A DNA stretch of 32,579 nucleotides, taken from Fulvivirga lutimaris. GTDB lineage: Bacteria; Bacteroidota; Bacteroidia; Cytophagales; Cyclobacteriaceae. Positions 23,745 to 31,892 of this stretch are shown here, one piece after another. The translations under genes and the position numbers were made by a program. Under the pieces are notes generated by a model that saw only the letters and a program-made list of their open reading frames with translations, was not told the DNA's origin and searched no databases. The stretch's first letter is position 1; every line of letters starts with the position of its first letter. Where the stretch lies: contig NZ_SMLV01000423.1 of assembly GCF_009711525.1 (NCBI RefSeq), positions 1 to 32,579 on the forward strand, written 5' to 3'.

Positions 23745-24968
23745 CTACAGGTACTGCACATTGCCGTAACGGGTGGCAATTATAGCAGGTCTGTATGATA
23801 TAATCAAGGTGATTATTACAAGACTTATTGATGTGTATAGAAAATCAAGCGCTTGCATTTTGACGGGATAATTTTCAAGTACTGCAGTCTCCATTCCCAT
23901 AGATATTAGTCCGAAGTTTTGCTGCAGCCAGCATATGGCTCCTCCCAGAAACATACCGAGTATAGCACCACCAAGAGAGATAATTGCTCCTTCAGCAAGG
24001 AAAATCTGCTTAATCAATTTATTTGTTGCTCCCAGGCTATATAAGACTGAAATGTCCTTTTTCTTCTCAATTGCCAACATCGACAAAGAGAAGAATATAT
24101 TGATTGATCCAACTCCCAGAATAAATGAGAAGGACATAAAAACAAAAAGCTTCTCCATATTGAGTAGCTTGTATAGGTCTGCATGTTGCTGGTCATTATT
24201 CAAAACAGCAAATCCATCTCCCAAAGTAGCCTGCAGCTTCTCCTGAACGTCAATGAGGTCAGCCCCTTCTTCTAATTTTATTTCGAGGGATGTTCTTTTG
24301 TTTCCATATTCCAAGAGATCTTTAGCAAAATCTAAAGGCACAAATATGTAGTTCTCGTCATAATTTTTTTCAATGGCAAAAACACTTCCGGGTAGAATGT
24401 TCTTTCTACTGTAAAGTTTACTGACATCCAGCTGACCTGGCTTAACGTCTTTGGTATAATGCACTTGCAATGGATACATATCATTGCCAGGAACTATCGA
24501 CAATGCATACTGTACGCCTCTGCCTATAATGGCATAATTAACATCATCTTTCTTTAGCTTCAATTCACCAGCTACAATGGCGTTATCAATCCTTTTTTGC
24601 TCTATAAAATTGTCACTTACACCTTTTATGGTGACTATCATGTTGGCCTCACGGTATCTCACATAGGCATAGTCTTCAATAACTTCTGTAATAATGGCCA
24701 CACCTTCTACTGCCTTAATTTCTTCCAAAAAAGTGTCTGACACTTCGAAGGACTTGCCTTTAGTGACCTCTATTTTAATTTGCGGGTCGAAGGCAGTGTA
24801 AATGGAGCGAAGGAGTCCTTCAAGCCCATTAAATACAGAAAGAACCACTATTAGTGAGGCAGTGCATATCATTACAATGGCCATTGATATCAGAGAAATG
24901 ATATTGATAAAATTTCTCTTCTTGCCAGAGAAGAAGTACCTGCGCGCTATAAAAAATGAAAGGTTCAA
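23745..24968 (-). CDS. LolC/LolE-type ABC transporter permease (FtsX-like)
   Basis: Protein of 407 residues with the MacB/FtsX-like topology: an N-terminal helix (about 20-48, IISLISMAIVMICTASLIVVL), a large periplasmic domain (about 49-270), then three helices at about 272-295, 315-345 and 370-395. Sequence style (FIARRYFFSGKKRNFINIIS) fits the LolC/E group that extracts lipoproteins from the inner membrane together with the ATPase LolD. No lolD gene is adjacent, so the partner must be elsewhere. The start is a TTG one base after the rbfA stop, which implies coupling to rbfA; no better ATG is available without losing the conserved N-terminus. Confidence 0.85.
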   Translation of the reverse strand: MNLSFFIARRYFFSGKKRNFINIISLISMAIVMICTASLIVVLSVFNGLEGLLRSIYTAFDPQIKIEVTKGKSFEVSDTFLEEIKAVEGVAIITEVIEDYAYVRYREANMIVTIKGVSDNFIEQKRIDNAIVAGELKLKKDDVNYAIIGRGVQYALSIVPGNDMYPLQVHYTKDVKPGQLDVSKLYSRKNILPGSVFAIEKNYDENYIFVPLDFAKDLLEYGNKRTSLEIKLEEGADLIDVQEKLQATLGDGFAVLNNDQQHADLYKLLNMEKLFVFMSFSFILGVGSINIFFSLSMLAIEKKKDISVLYSLGATNKLIKQIFLAEGAIISLGGAILGMFLGGAICWLQQNFGLISMGMETAVLENYPVKMQALDFLYTSISLVIITLIISYRPAIIATRYGNVQYL

Positions 24969-24969
24969 A

Positions 24970-25341
24970 TTATTCTTCCTCGTCTGCTGGTGGAATATCT
25001 AATGAGTCAATGAGGTTGTCAATCTTAGAAGCACTCTCCTCTACTTCATCAATAAAGAATCTGAGATCAGGCACAATTCTTACTTGTTTGCCAATCTTGT
25101 TGCCAAGGTCTCTGCGGATTTCGTTTTTATGCTCATTGATTTTATCAAGCAAGGCCTCCTTATCTTTTACCATCAGCATGGAAAGATAAACCGTTGCTAT
25201 ACTTAGGTCCGGTGTCATCTTGACATCTGCGATCGTAATAAATGCGCCTGCAAGCACACCCATTTTGTCTCTTTGAAAAATATCGCTTAGATCTTTCTGA
25301 ATTAATTTAGCGTATTTAAGCTGACGAGTACTTTCTTTCAT
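24970..25341 (-). CDS. rbfA: Ribosome-binding factor A
   Basis: Protein of 123 residues, the usual RbfA length, with a single KH-like domain. RbfA binds the immature 30S subunit and aids 16S rRNA 5'-end maturation and cold adaptation. Features are the N-terminal helix STRQLKYAKLIQKDLSDIF and strands FITIADVKMTPDLSIATVYLS. The C-terminal part is IRRDLGNKIGKQVRIVPDLRFFIDE, matching the family's LG-x-K-x5-R-x-x-P-x-L-x-F-x-x-D pattern, and an acidic tail follows. It is first in a two-gene unit with the LolC/E-type permease. Its upstream region contains a near-palindrome ATGCAAATATCTGCAT (25342-25357) touching the start codon, of unknown meaning. Confidence 0.93.
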   Translation of the reverse strand: MKESTRQLKYAKLIQKDLSDIFQRDKMGVLAGAFITIADVKMTPDLSIATVYLSMLMVKDKEALLDKINEHKNEIRRDLGNKIGKQVRIVPDLRFFIDEVEESASKIDNLIDSLDIPPADEEE

Positions 25342-25436
25342 GATGCAAATATCTGCATTTAATTAGTTTTTTCGAGTTTATACTTGAATAGCATACAATT
25401 TTATACAAATGCATGTGTGGCTTTTTAAGTATTGGC

Positions 25437-25444
25437 TATTTTCG
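25437..25444 (+). promoter_or_regulatory. Candidate -7 box (TATTTTCG)
   Basis: One base from TAnnTTTG, about 22 bases before the TTG start of the membrane-protein gene at 25467. The same nine bases CTATTTTCG occur at 11325-11333. Weak evidence. Confidence 0.25.
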
Positions 25445-25466
25445 TGGCTAAATTATTCCATAGATT

Positions 25467-26879
25467 TTGCTTAGATACTTCAGAATAAATGATCCGTACA
25501 GACTTATAGCAATATTCTTATTGTTACTGATCATTCGACTCCCGGTTTTTATAAGTTCTGACTTAATCACACTGCCTGAACTAAATTTTATGTTGGTAGG
25601 TGAAAAACTTACTGGTGGAGCAAAACTTTACTCTGAGGTTTGGGATTGTATTGCACCATTAAGTGCATTTATCTACAACGGAATTGATTATTTGTTTGGA
25701 AGGTCCCAGTTGACTTATCAAATATTGGCCTACATATTGGTTTGCTACCAGATATTTGTTTTTAACTCATTTCTTATAAATAGCAAAGCCTATACAGAGA
25801 ATACCTATGTGCCAGGTATTATTTATGCTTTGTTGAGCTCAATTTGCTACGACATGTTTACCCTTACGCCATTTCTAATAGGGCTTACATTTCTTCTGCT
25901 GGCATTAAAAAACATATTTCAGCATATAGAATTCAGATCTAAAAGAGATGAAGACATACTCAATATTGGGTTGTTCATTGGACTGGCAACAGTAACATAT
26001 CAGCCCTTTGCCATTTTCGCATTATGCACCCTTTTAATATTTGTTCTATTTACAGGAACTGTCGGTCGCAGGTATATTATGATGCTTTTTGGTTTTTTTC
26101 TGCCGATTCTTATAGCAGGAAGTTATTTCTTCTTGACCAACAGGTTCACTGATTTTATGTACAGCTTTTTGTCACCTTTTTTCGTGATTGGCAAGACATG
26201 GTACTTTTCCTTTGGAGAACTGATCGTACTTTTTGCAATACCTACCTTATACTTTCTGCTCGCACTTTTCAGAATGGTTCAAGGTGCCAGGCTTACCAAC
26301 TATCAGGGTAGACTAACTCAATCGATGGTTGTTTGGATGTCATTTAGCGTAGGCTTTATCCTTATTAGTGATGAATATGACCCAACTGTTTACCTTATTT
26401 TGGTGCCAGTTGCCTCATTTTATATAGCTCACCATTTCCTTATTTATAGAAGAAGAGGCCTTGCAGAAATATCCTTTATTTTATTTTTTGCAGGCACTAT
26501 AACAACAGGCATATTCAGCTATAGCACTCCTCAATGGTTGGCGAAATATTTTGATGACAAAGATTATGTTGTGAATCTTGGTAGCCATGAAGATATTAAA
26601 GGGGAGCGAATCCTTGTTCTGGATGATAATATCAGACCCTACTATTATGCTCAATCAGCAACTCCCTTTCTTAATTGGCAGATGTCAGAAGAGGTTTTTA
26701 ATAACTTAGATTATTATGATAACCTTACTTTGATCTATGAAGGAATAGTTAATGATAAGCCGGATATTATTATTGATAGCAATAATAGAATGCCCAAAAT
26801 CTTTGATAAGATTCCTACTTTAGAAAAGTTGTATTTTAAAGGAAGAGATGGTAATTACCATCTAAAAGTTAGCAACTGA
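25467..26879 (+). CDS. Polytopic membrane protein, GT-C glycosyltransferase-like
   Basis: Protein of 470 residues with about 10-11 hydrophobic helices (first at about 12-33, IAIFLLLLIIRLPVFI) and a soluble C-terminal segment of about 100 residues (ERILVLDDNIRPYYY..., PDIIIDSNNRM). A soluble tail after many helices, and the early loop ELNFMLVGEKLTGGAKLY followed by EVWDCIAPL, recall GT-C type glycosyltransferases that use lipid-linked sugars, but no DxD motif is clear, so this is tentative. The start codon appears to be TTG at 25467, since the next in-frame ATG would delete the first helix. The last 11 bases overlap the end of the convergent rpiB gene. Confidence 0.72.
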   Translation: MLRYFRINDPYRLIAIFLLLLIIRLPVFISSDLITLPELNFMLVGEKLTGGAKLYSEVWDCIAPLSAFIYNGIDYLFGRSQLTYQILAYILVCYQIFVFNSFLINSKAYTENTYVPGIIYALLSSICYDMFTLTPFLIGLTFLLLALKNIFQHIEFRSKRDEDILNIGLFIGLATVTYQPFAIFALCTLLIFVLFTGTVGRRYIMMLFGFFLPILIAGSYFFLTNRFTDFMYSFLSPFFVIGKTWYFSFGELIVLFAIPTLYFLLALFRMVQGARLTNYQGRLTQSMVVWMSFSVGFILISDEYDPTVYLILVPVASFYIAHHFLIYRRRGLAEISFILFFAGTITTGIFSYSTPQWLAKYFDDKDYVVNLGSHEDIKGERILVLDDNIRPYYYAQSATPFLNWQMSEEVFNNLDYYDNLTLIYEGIVNDKPDIIIDSNNRMPKIFDKIPTLEKLYFKGRDGNYHLKVSN

Positions 26880-27297
26880 TCTTATCTACTCTTCTGCCGT
26901 GTCGGCCACCTTCAAAAGGTTCTGTTAAAAAAGTATCGACAATTTTTTGAGCTAGATCCAAATCAATGAACCTGGCGGGTATACAAACAACATTAGCATT
27001 GTTGTGCTGCCTGGCAAGAGAGGCCAATTCCTCATTCCAGCAGATGGCAGCTCTAATACCCTGATGTTTATTTGCTGTCATAGCTACACCATTGGCACTA
27101 CCGCAGATTAAAATACCCAATTCATTTTTACCACTTTCAACAGAAGAGGAAACCGGATGAGCAAAATCTGGATAGTCTACGGAATCAGCAGTGTCGGTAC
27201 CAAAATTTTGAACTTCATGACCTTGCTTTTCTAAAGCTTCAATAATCGAAGCTTTGTATTCAAACCCTGCGTGGTCGCCACCAATTGCTATCTTCAT
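26869..27297 (-). CDS. rpiB: Ribose-5-phosphate isomerase B
   Basis: Protein of 142 residues of the RpiB/LacAB family, interconverting ribose 5-phosphate and ribulose 5-phosphate in the pentose phosphate pathway. Motifs: GGDHAG (6-11), the active-site LICGSANGV with Cys65, His98 in ARQHNNANV, and the phosphate-binding GRHGRRVDKI near the end. It is the last gene of the glyA-tatC-rpiB unit and its ATG overlaps the tatC stop by four bases (ATGA). Its tail overlaps the 3' end of the opposing membrane-protein gene by 11 bases, so the two transcripts are complementary there. Confidence 0.95.
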   Translation of the reverse strand: MKIAIGGDHAGFEYKASIIEALEKQGHEVQNFGTDTADSVDYPDFAHPVSSSVESGKNELGILICGSANGVAMTANKHQGIRAAICWNEELASLARQHNNANVVCIPARFIDLDLAQKIVDTFLTEPFEGGRHGRRVDKISC

Positions 27298-28145
27298 GAG
27301 TCCTTATATTTTAGTTCTTCTTTTTTTGCTTTTCTAGCAGCTCTTCTGTGTACTCCTGCAGAAATAAATATACTAAATTGATACAGGCCTAACAATGGTA
27401 ATGCTATTAGAATCTGGCTCAACGGATCTGGAGGAGTGAATACAGCGCCCATAATAAGTATTACAACAACAGCATGCTTTCTATAGTGCCTCATTAGCGC
27501 TGGAGTTACTAATCCTAACTTAGACAGGAAATAAACAACTATTGGTAGTTGAAAAAGCAACCCGCTACCTAATACAAGTGAGCTTAGCGTTGAAATGTAT
27601 GATGTGATATCGAATTCATTGTTTACCAGATCACTAACCTGATATCCAGCCAAAAAGCTAACTGCCAGCGGTGACATGATAAAATACCCGAAGAGTACGC
27701 CAGTTGTAAATAAAACTGTTACCGAAAAAACAGCACCCCTTGAAATGGATTTTTCAGTCATGTGCAATCCCGGACTAATAAATTTCCAGAACTCCCAAAA
27801 GACATATGGAAAAGCTACAATAAGCCCAATGACAAATGAAGAAGTAATATGCATTGTAAACTGCCCTGTCATCTGACGGCTCTGAATTTTAAAATCCAGC
27901 GCTTCAATACATAAGGCAGGAGAATTAATTGCTTCTGCAAGCTTGCAGAGCATTTTAAATGTCCAAAAATCTGGCCGTGCTGGCCCAAATATTACTGTGT
28001 TGAAAACAAAATCAACAGAAATGAATGCCACTACGCTAAACACTAGTATAGCGATGACAGATCGTATTAAATGCCACCTTAATTCCTCAAGGTGGTCAAT
28101 AAACGACATCTCTTTTTCTTCAGGCTGATCTAAATAGGTGGTCAC
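27294..28145 (-). CDS. tatC: Twin-arginine translocase subunit TatC
   Basis: Protein of 283 residues with six membrane helices, slightly longer than the usual 240-260 because of a large first periplasmic loop and a basic C-terminal tail. TatC recognises the twin-arginine signal of folded exported proteins. The N-terminal HLEELR (18-23) is the hallmark, followed by FPYVFWEFWKFISPGL before helix 3 and TPPDPLSQILIALPLLGLY in helices 5-6. The start is GTG and overlaps the glyA stop by one base (TAGTG). No tatA or tatB gene is adjacent. Confidence 0.96.
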   Translation of the reverse strand: MTTYLDQPEEKEMSFIDHLEELRWHLIRSVIAILVFSVVAFISVDFVFNTVIFGPARPDFWTFKMLCKLAEAINSPALCIEALDFKIQSRQMTGQFTMHITSSFVIGLIVAFPYVFWEFWKFISPGLHMTEKSISRGAVFSVTVLFTTGVLFGYFIMSPLAVSFLAGYQVSDLVNNEFDITSYISTLSSLVLGSGLLFQLPIVVYFLSKLGLVTPALMRHYRKHAVVVILIMGAVFTPPDPLSQILIALPLLGLYQFSIFISAGVHRRAARKAKKEELKYKDS

Positions 28146-29416
28146 TATTGATATAGAGGAAATTTATTCATCCAGGTATTTATTTCTGTCTTAACATCAG
28201 AAATTACAGCTTCATCTTCATGGTTAGCTAAAACCTTGTCGATAAGATCAACAATTTTAGTCATATCATCTTCTTTCATGCCTCTTGTTGTAACCGCAGC
28301 AGAACCAACACGCATACCTGAAGTAACAAATGGTGATTCGGTATCGAATGGTACCATGTTTTTGTTAATTGTGATATCAGCTTTGATCAAGGTGTTTTCT
28401 GCTATCTTACCAGTCAATCCTTTAGATCTAAGATCAATCAGCATCATGTGATTGTCCGTTCCTCCAGAAATGATGTCATAGCCTTTATCTAAAAATGCTT
28501 TAGCCATTGCTTTTGCGTTTTTAGTCACCTGAACCACATAATTCATGTAATCATCAGATAGTGCCTCGCCAAAAGCCACAGCTTTTGCTGCTATAACATG
28601 CTCTAAAGGTCCGCCTTGTGTACCAGGGAACACTCCAGAATCTAATAATGAAGATATTTTTCTCAATTCTCCTTTAGGAGTTTTTAAGCCGAATGGGTTA
28701 TCAAAATTCTCACCCACCATAATCAATCCGCCTCTTGGACCTCTCAATGTTTTGTGGGTGGTGGTTGTAACTATATGGCAGAATTCCATCGGGTCATTCA
28801 ATAAGCCTCTGGCAATTAATCCTGATGGATGCGAGATATCTGCTAATAATAGGGCGCCAACCTCATCTGCAGCTTCTCTTAATTTTTCGTAATTCCAATC
28901 ACGACTGTAAGCTGAAGCGCCACAAATGATCAATTTTGGTTTTTCTTTCTTGGCAGTCTTTACTACTTCATCCCAATCAATCAGGCCGGTACTCTTTTCT
29001 ACTCCATAAAAAGTAGGGTTGTAAAGTTTTCCAGAGAAGTTTACCGGAGAGCCATGAGTAAGGTGACCACCATGAGAAAGGTCAAATCCTAATATTTTAT
29101 CTCCTGGGTTTAGCACTGCCAGCATAACCGCAGCATTGGCCTGAGCACCTGAGTGAGGCTGTACATTGGCCCATGAAGCACCAAAAAGTTCTTTTACCCT
29201 ATCAATCGCAAGATTTTCAATCTCATCAACAACTTCACAACCACCATAATAACGCTTTCCGGGAAGGCCTTCTGCATATTTATTGGTTAAAACTGTGCCC
29301 ATACATTCCATCACCTGCGGTGATGCAAAGTTTTCTGAGGCAATAAGTTCAATGCCGGATTGCTGTCTGTTTTTTTCTTTTGATATTAGATCGAAAATAG
29401 TGGTGTCTCTCTGCAT
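28145..29416 (-). CDS. glyA: Serine hydroxymethyltransferase
   Basis: PLP enzyme of 423 residues transferring the serine C3 carbon to tetrahydrofolate, giving glycine and 5,10-methylene-THF, the main one-carbon source. The internal-aldimine Lys222 sits in [15 protein letters not shown]. The N-terminal [10 protein letters not shown], the substrate segment [15 protein letters not shown], the PLP-ring DISHPSGL and the folate region all match the family. It heads the glyA-tatC-rpiB unit with a good upstream promoter and lies 78 bases after pdxJ, whose product leads to its cofactor. Confidence 0.97.
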   Translation of the reverse strand: MQRDTTIFDLISKEKNRQQSGIELIASENFASPQVMECMGTVLTNKYAEGLPGKRYYGGCEVVDEIENLAIDRVKELFGASWANVQPHSGAQANAAVMLAVLNPGDKILGFDLSHGGHLTHGSPVNFSGKLYNPTFYGVEKSTGLIDWDEVVKTAKKEKPKLIICGASAYSRDWNYEKLREAADEVGALLLADISHPSGLIARGLLNDPMEFCHIVTTTTHKTLRGPRGGLIMVGENFDNPFGLKTPKGELRKISSLLDSGVFPGTQGGPLEHVIAAKAVAFGEALSDDYMNYVVQVTKNAKAMAKAFLDKGYDIISGGTDNHMMLIDLRSKGLTGKIAENTLIKADITINKNMVPFDTESPFVTSGMRVGSAAVTTRGMKEDDMTKIVDLIDKVLANHEDEAVISDVKTEINTWMNKFPLYQ

Positions 29417-29441
29417 AATAAGGGCTCTAAAAAATGAAGCC

Positions 29442-29472
29442 CAAAAATAAGCTAAGCCTTAGAGATTACCAA
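29442..29472 (-). promoter_or_regulatory. Promoter of glyA-tatC-rpiB
   Basis: On the minus strand, TATTTTTG (plus 29442-29449) matches TAnnTTTG exactly, and a TTG (plus 29470-29472) stands 20 bases upstream, the spacing known for Bacteroidetes -33/-7 promoters. Transcription would start about 20 bases before the ATG at 29416. A short inverted repeat GGGCT/AGCCC (29422-29442) overlaps the likely start site. Confidence 0.6.
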
Positions 29473-29494
29473 TAATAATTGTGAGCCCTTTAAT

Positions 29495-30229
29495 TTATTT
29501 AGTATCATAAAACCCAACCTCTTTTAAATACTTCTGAATTGTATTCTCAAGGCCAAGATATATGGCATCACAAACAAGTGCATGACCGATGGATACTTCG
29601 TCAAGGTGAGGTACTTGCTCTCTAAAATATTTCAGGTTATCAAGGTCAAGGTCATGTCCGGCATTAATCTCAAGTCCAACTTTATGGGCAATTTTAGCAG
29701 CTTCTACATATGGTTTCACTGCCGCCACTTTGTCTTTAAAATAACCCCTGGCGTAGGCTTCGGTATAGAGTTCAATTCTATCTGTTCCCACATTGGCGGC
29801 ATGTTCTACCATTTTAGATACTGGCTCTACAAAAATTGAAGTTCTAATACCTGCTGACTTAAGAGTACTGGTAATTTCTTTTAAAAGCTCGGCATTTTTT
29901 ATAGTATCCCAGCCTGCATTTGAGGTTATTGCATCTGGTGGGTCGGGTACAAGTGTGGCCTGGGCAGGTTTTACCTCTAATACAAGATCAAGGTACCGCT
30001 GGTCAGGATAACCCTCAATATTAAATTCTGTAGTTACAACTTTACTTAGTGCTAAAACATCAGATCTTTTTATGTGTCTTTCATCAGGTCTTGGATGCAC
30101 GGTGATGCCTTGAGCACCAAAACGCTCACAGTCTTTCGCAACTTGAATCAAATCTGGGTTGTTACTACCTCTAGCATTTCTTATAGTGGCAAATTTGTTA
30201 ATATTTACACTCAGACGGGTCATGGGCAT
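29495..30229 (-). CDS. pdxJ: Pyridoxine 5'-phosphate synthase
   Basis: TIM-barrel enzyme of 244 residues joining 1-deoxyxylulose 5-phosphate and 3-amino-2-oxopropyl phosphate in the deoxyxylulose-dependent vitamin B6 route. Seen are [16 protein letters not shown] near the N-terminus, the substrate loop [13 protein letters not shown] with His45, Arg47, Arg51 and His52, the EGYPD segment, VEPV, and the C-terminal phosphate-binding [12 protein letters not shown] and SIGHALV. ATGs at 30229 and 30223 are both possible (MPMTRLSV); homologues usually begin at the second. It is divergent from yqeY across 74 bases. Confidence 0.95.
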   Translation of the reverse strand: MPMTRLSVNINKFATIRNARGSNNPDLIQVAKDCERFGAQGITVHPRPDERHIKRSDVLALSKVVTTEFNIEGYPDQRYLDLVLEVKPAQATLVPDPPDAITSNAGWDTIKNAELLKEITSTLKSAGIRTSIFVEPVSKMVEHAANVGTDRIELYTEAYARGYFKDKVAAVKPYVEAAKIAHKVGLEINAGHDLDLDNLKYFREQVPHLDEVSIGHALVCDAIYLGLENTIQKYLKEVGFYDTK

Positions 30230-30241
30230 TTTTATATTTTA

Positions 30242-30249
30242 TAAATTTG
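30242..30249 (+). promoter_or_regulatory. Candidate -7 box of yqeY-cvpA-pabA (TAAATTTG)
   Basis: Exact TAnnTTTG match 54 bases before the yqeY ATG, in the divergent gap with pdxJ. No -33 TTG was found at the right spacing. Confidence 0.4.
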
Positions 30250-30264
30250 GAACCGATTGAATTA

Positions 30265-30273
30265 CAAAGTAAA
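30265..30273 (-). promoter_or_regulatory. Candidate -7 box of pdxJ (TTTACTTTG on the minus strand)
   Basis: Same nine bases as upstream of fabG and of the hydrolase gene at 31893; 35 bases before the pdxJ ATG. Confidence 0.35.
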
Positions 30274-30303
30274 CGAATTGATAATTAACAAAATTCAAAT
30301 TAT

Positions 30304-30756
30304 ATGAGTCTTAAGCAACAAATTGACGGTGACATAAAACAGGCGATGCTTCAGAAGAAAAAGGAAGAGCTCACTGCATTGAGGGCTATTAAATCGGCCA
30401 TCTTATTAGCTGAGACGGAAAAAGGTGGTGGAGATGGTTTAGACAGCGATGCAGAGATGAAATTATTGGCCAAGCAGGCTAAACAAAGAAAAGACTCTGC
30501 TGATATATATGCCAAAGAAGGAAGAGAAGACTTGGCTAATAAGGAGCTATTTGAATTAGAAGTAATTAGCAAGTATTTGCCAAAGCAACTGTCTGATGAG
30601 GAAATCGAAGAAACTGTTAAGGGAATAATATCCAAAGTAGGTGCTGCTGGCCCACAAGATATGGGCAAAGTAATGGGAGCTGCAACCAAAGAAATGTCAG
30701 GAAAAGCTGATGGGAAAAAAATATCTGAAATAGTAAAGAAGTTACTTTCTAACTAG
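30304..30756 (+). CDS. yqeY: GatB/YqeY domain protein
   Basis: Protein of 150 residues, all-helical, of the YqeY family, which resembles the C-terminal tRNA-contacting domain of the GatB amidotransferase subunit. Family features are LKQQIDGDIKQAMLQKKKE at the start, ALRAIKSAILLAE, KQRKDSADIYAKEGREDLA in the middle and the C-terminal PQDMGKVMGAATKEMSGKADG. The molecular role is not established; a link to tRNA or amidotransfer is assumed from the fold. It is first in a run with cvpA and the glutamine amidotransferase gene; cvpA starts one base after its stop. Confidence 0.93.
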   Translation: MSLKQQIDGDIKQAMLQKKKEELTALRAIKSAILLAETEKGGGDGLDSDAEMKLLAKQAKQRKDSADIYAKEGREDLANKELFELEVISKYLPKQLSDEEIEETVKGIISKVGAAGPQDMGKVMGAATKEMSGKADGKKISEIVKKLLSN

Positions 30757-30757
30757 A

Positions 30758-31294
30758 TTGAATACGCTCGATATTATTATTTTGGCACCTTTGCTTTTTG
30801 GTGCATACAGGGGTTTCAAAAAGGGGTTTGTACTTGAAATAGTGGCCATTGTATCTTTTGTTTTGGCCATAATAGGAGGGTTTAAGCTCATGCATTGGGG
30901 TATGGACTTAATAGATCAGTATTTCGATATCAGTGGTGAGTTGCTGCCCTATATTTCATTTATAGTAATTTTCATTGGAATAATTCTGCTGACCAATTTA
31001 GTTGGAAAAGTTTTTAAGAAAATTCTTGACCTGACCCTTTTGGGAACTGTAGATAATCTTGCTGGAGCAGTGCTTTCTGTAATTAAATGGGCCTTTGGCA
31101 TAAGCGTTCTGCTGTGGTTATCAACATCATTTGGAATAAACTTTTCAGAGGAATGGGTGGAAGGGTCAGTTCTATATGAACCTATTGTTACATTTGCCCC
31201 AAAATTAGTCGAGTACCTTTCAGCGGTTGTGCCATATACCAATGATTTGTTTGATCATATTCAAAAGCTTTTAAGTGGGAGTACTTCTTCTTGA
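30758..31294 (+). CDS. cvpA: CvpA family membrane protein
   Basis: Inner-membrane protein of 178 residues with four hydrophobic helices (about 2-20, 25-46, 62-85 and 98-122) and a short C-terminal tail. The sequence IIILAPLLFGAYRGFKKGFVLE is the CvpA signature. Its family is linked to colicin V production and, in enterobacteria, to bile and envelope stress tolerance, but the molecular role is unsettled. The start codon is TTG at 30758, one base after the yqeY stop; no ATG before the conserved N-terminus is available. Its last 20 bases overlap the start of the next gene. Confidence 0.88.
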   Translation: MNTLDIIILAPLLFGAYRGFKKGFVLEIVAIVSFVLAIIGGFKLMHWGMDLIDQYFDISGELLPYISFIVIFIGIILLTNLVGKVFKKILDLTLLGTVDNLAGAVLSVIKWAFGISVLLWLSTSFGINFSEEWVEGSVLYEPIVTFAPKLVEYLSAVVPYTNDLFDHIQKLLSGSTSS

Positions 31295-31850
31295 TAATTT
31301 TGATTCCTTCACATTTAATCTTGTAGATTATTTTTTGCAGTTAGGAGTTAAATGTGATGTGGTGCGGAATGACTCAACTATTGATGATGTTAAGAAGCTG
31401 CAACCAGCTGCATTAATTATATCTCCAGGCCCACAGGTACCTTCTAAAGCAGGATGCCTAATGGAAGTTTTGGAAACTTTTGCTAATAAAATACCAGTTT
31501 TGGGAATTTGTCTTGGGCATCAGGCAATTGGGGAATTTTATGGTATGAATTTAATAAAAGCACCGCAACCTCGTCATGGAAAAATCACTTCAGTGAACCA
31601 TTCTAACGATGTTATTTTTAATGAAATACCTGAACATTTTAATGCCGTTCAGTACAACTCTTTGATATTGGAAAATAAATACAATACAAATATTAATATC
31701 ATTGCGACTGCTAATAATGGTCAAATAATGGCTGTAAAGCACAATAATCTACCAATCTGGGGGTTGCAATTTCATCCTGAAGCAGCACTTACAGAGCACG
31801 GCCTTCAGATGCTCAAAAATTGGGTAGATTATAATAAGTTAGGAGTATAA
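31275..31850 (+). CDS. pabA: Aminodeoxychorismate/anthranilate synthase component II (glutamine amidotransferase)
   Basis: Class I glutamine amidotransferase of 191 residues that supplies ammonia to a chorismate-using partner. The nucleophile Cys79 is in GICLGHQ, the catalytic His167 and Glu169 in LQFHPEA, and the N-terminal LLLDNFDSFTFNLVDYF is typical of TrpG/PabA. Sequence alone does not separate the folate (PabA) from the tryptophan (TrpG) role, and some species use one protein for both. No trpE, pabB or pabC is adjacent, and a stand-alone gene favours PabA. GTG start within cvpA; the 20-base overlap suggests coupled translation. Confidence 0.85.
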   Translation: MGVLLLDNFDSFTFNLVDYFLQLGVKCDVVRNDSTIDDVKKLQPAALIISPGPQVPSKAGCLMEVLETFANKIPVLGICLGHQAIGEFYGMNLIKAPQPRHGKITSVNHSNDVIFNEIPEHFNAVQYNSLILENKYNTNINIIATANNGQIMAVKHNNLPIWGLQFHPEAALTEHGLQMLKNWVDYNKLGV

Positions 31851-31863
31851 TTCAGCATTTTTG

Positions 31864-31872
31864 TTTACTTTG
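31864..31872 (+). promoter_or_regulatory. Candidate -7 box of the hydrolase gene (TTTACTTTG)
   Basis: Third occurrence in the window of the same nine bases at a promoter-like distance, here 20 bases before the ATG at 31893. Confidence 0.35.
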
Positions 31873-31892
31873 TATCAACTAAATTTTTACGA

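Noticed and set aside
29417-29494. Glycine riboswitch or other leader RNA before glyA
   Set aside because: Only 78 bases, with a transcription start predicted about 20 bases before the ATG; too short for a known aptamer.
30351-30689. Minus-strand frame of 112 codons opposite yqeY
   Set aside because: Serine- and leucine-rich shadow of a well-supported gene.
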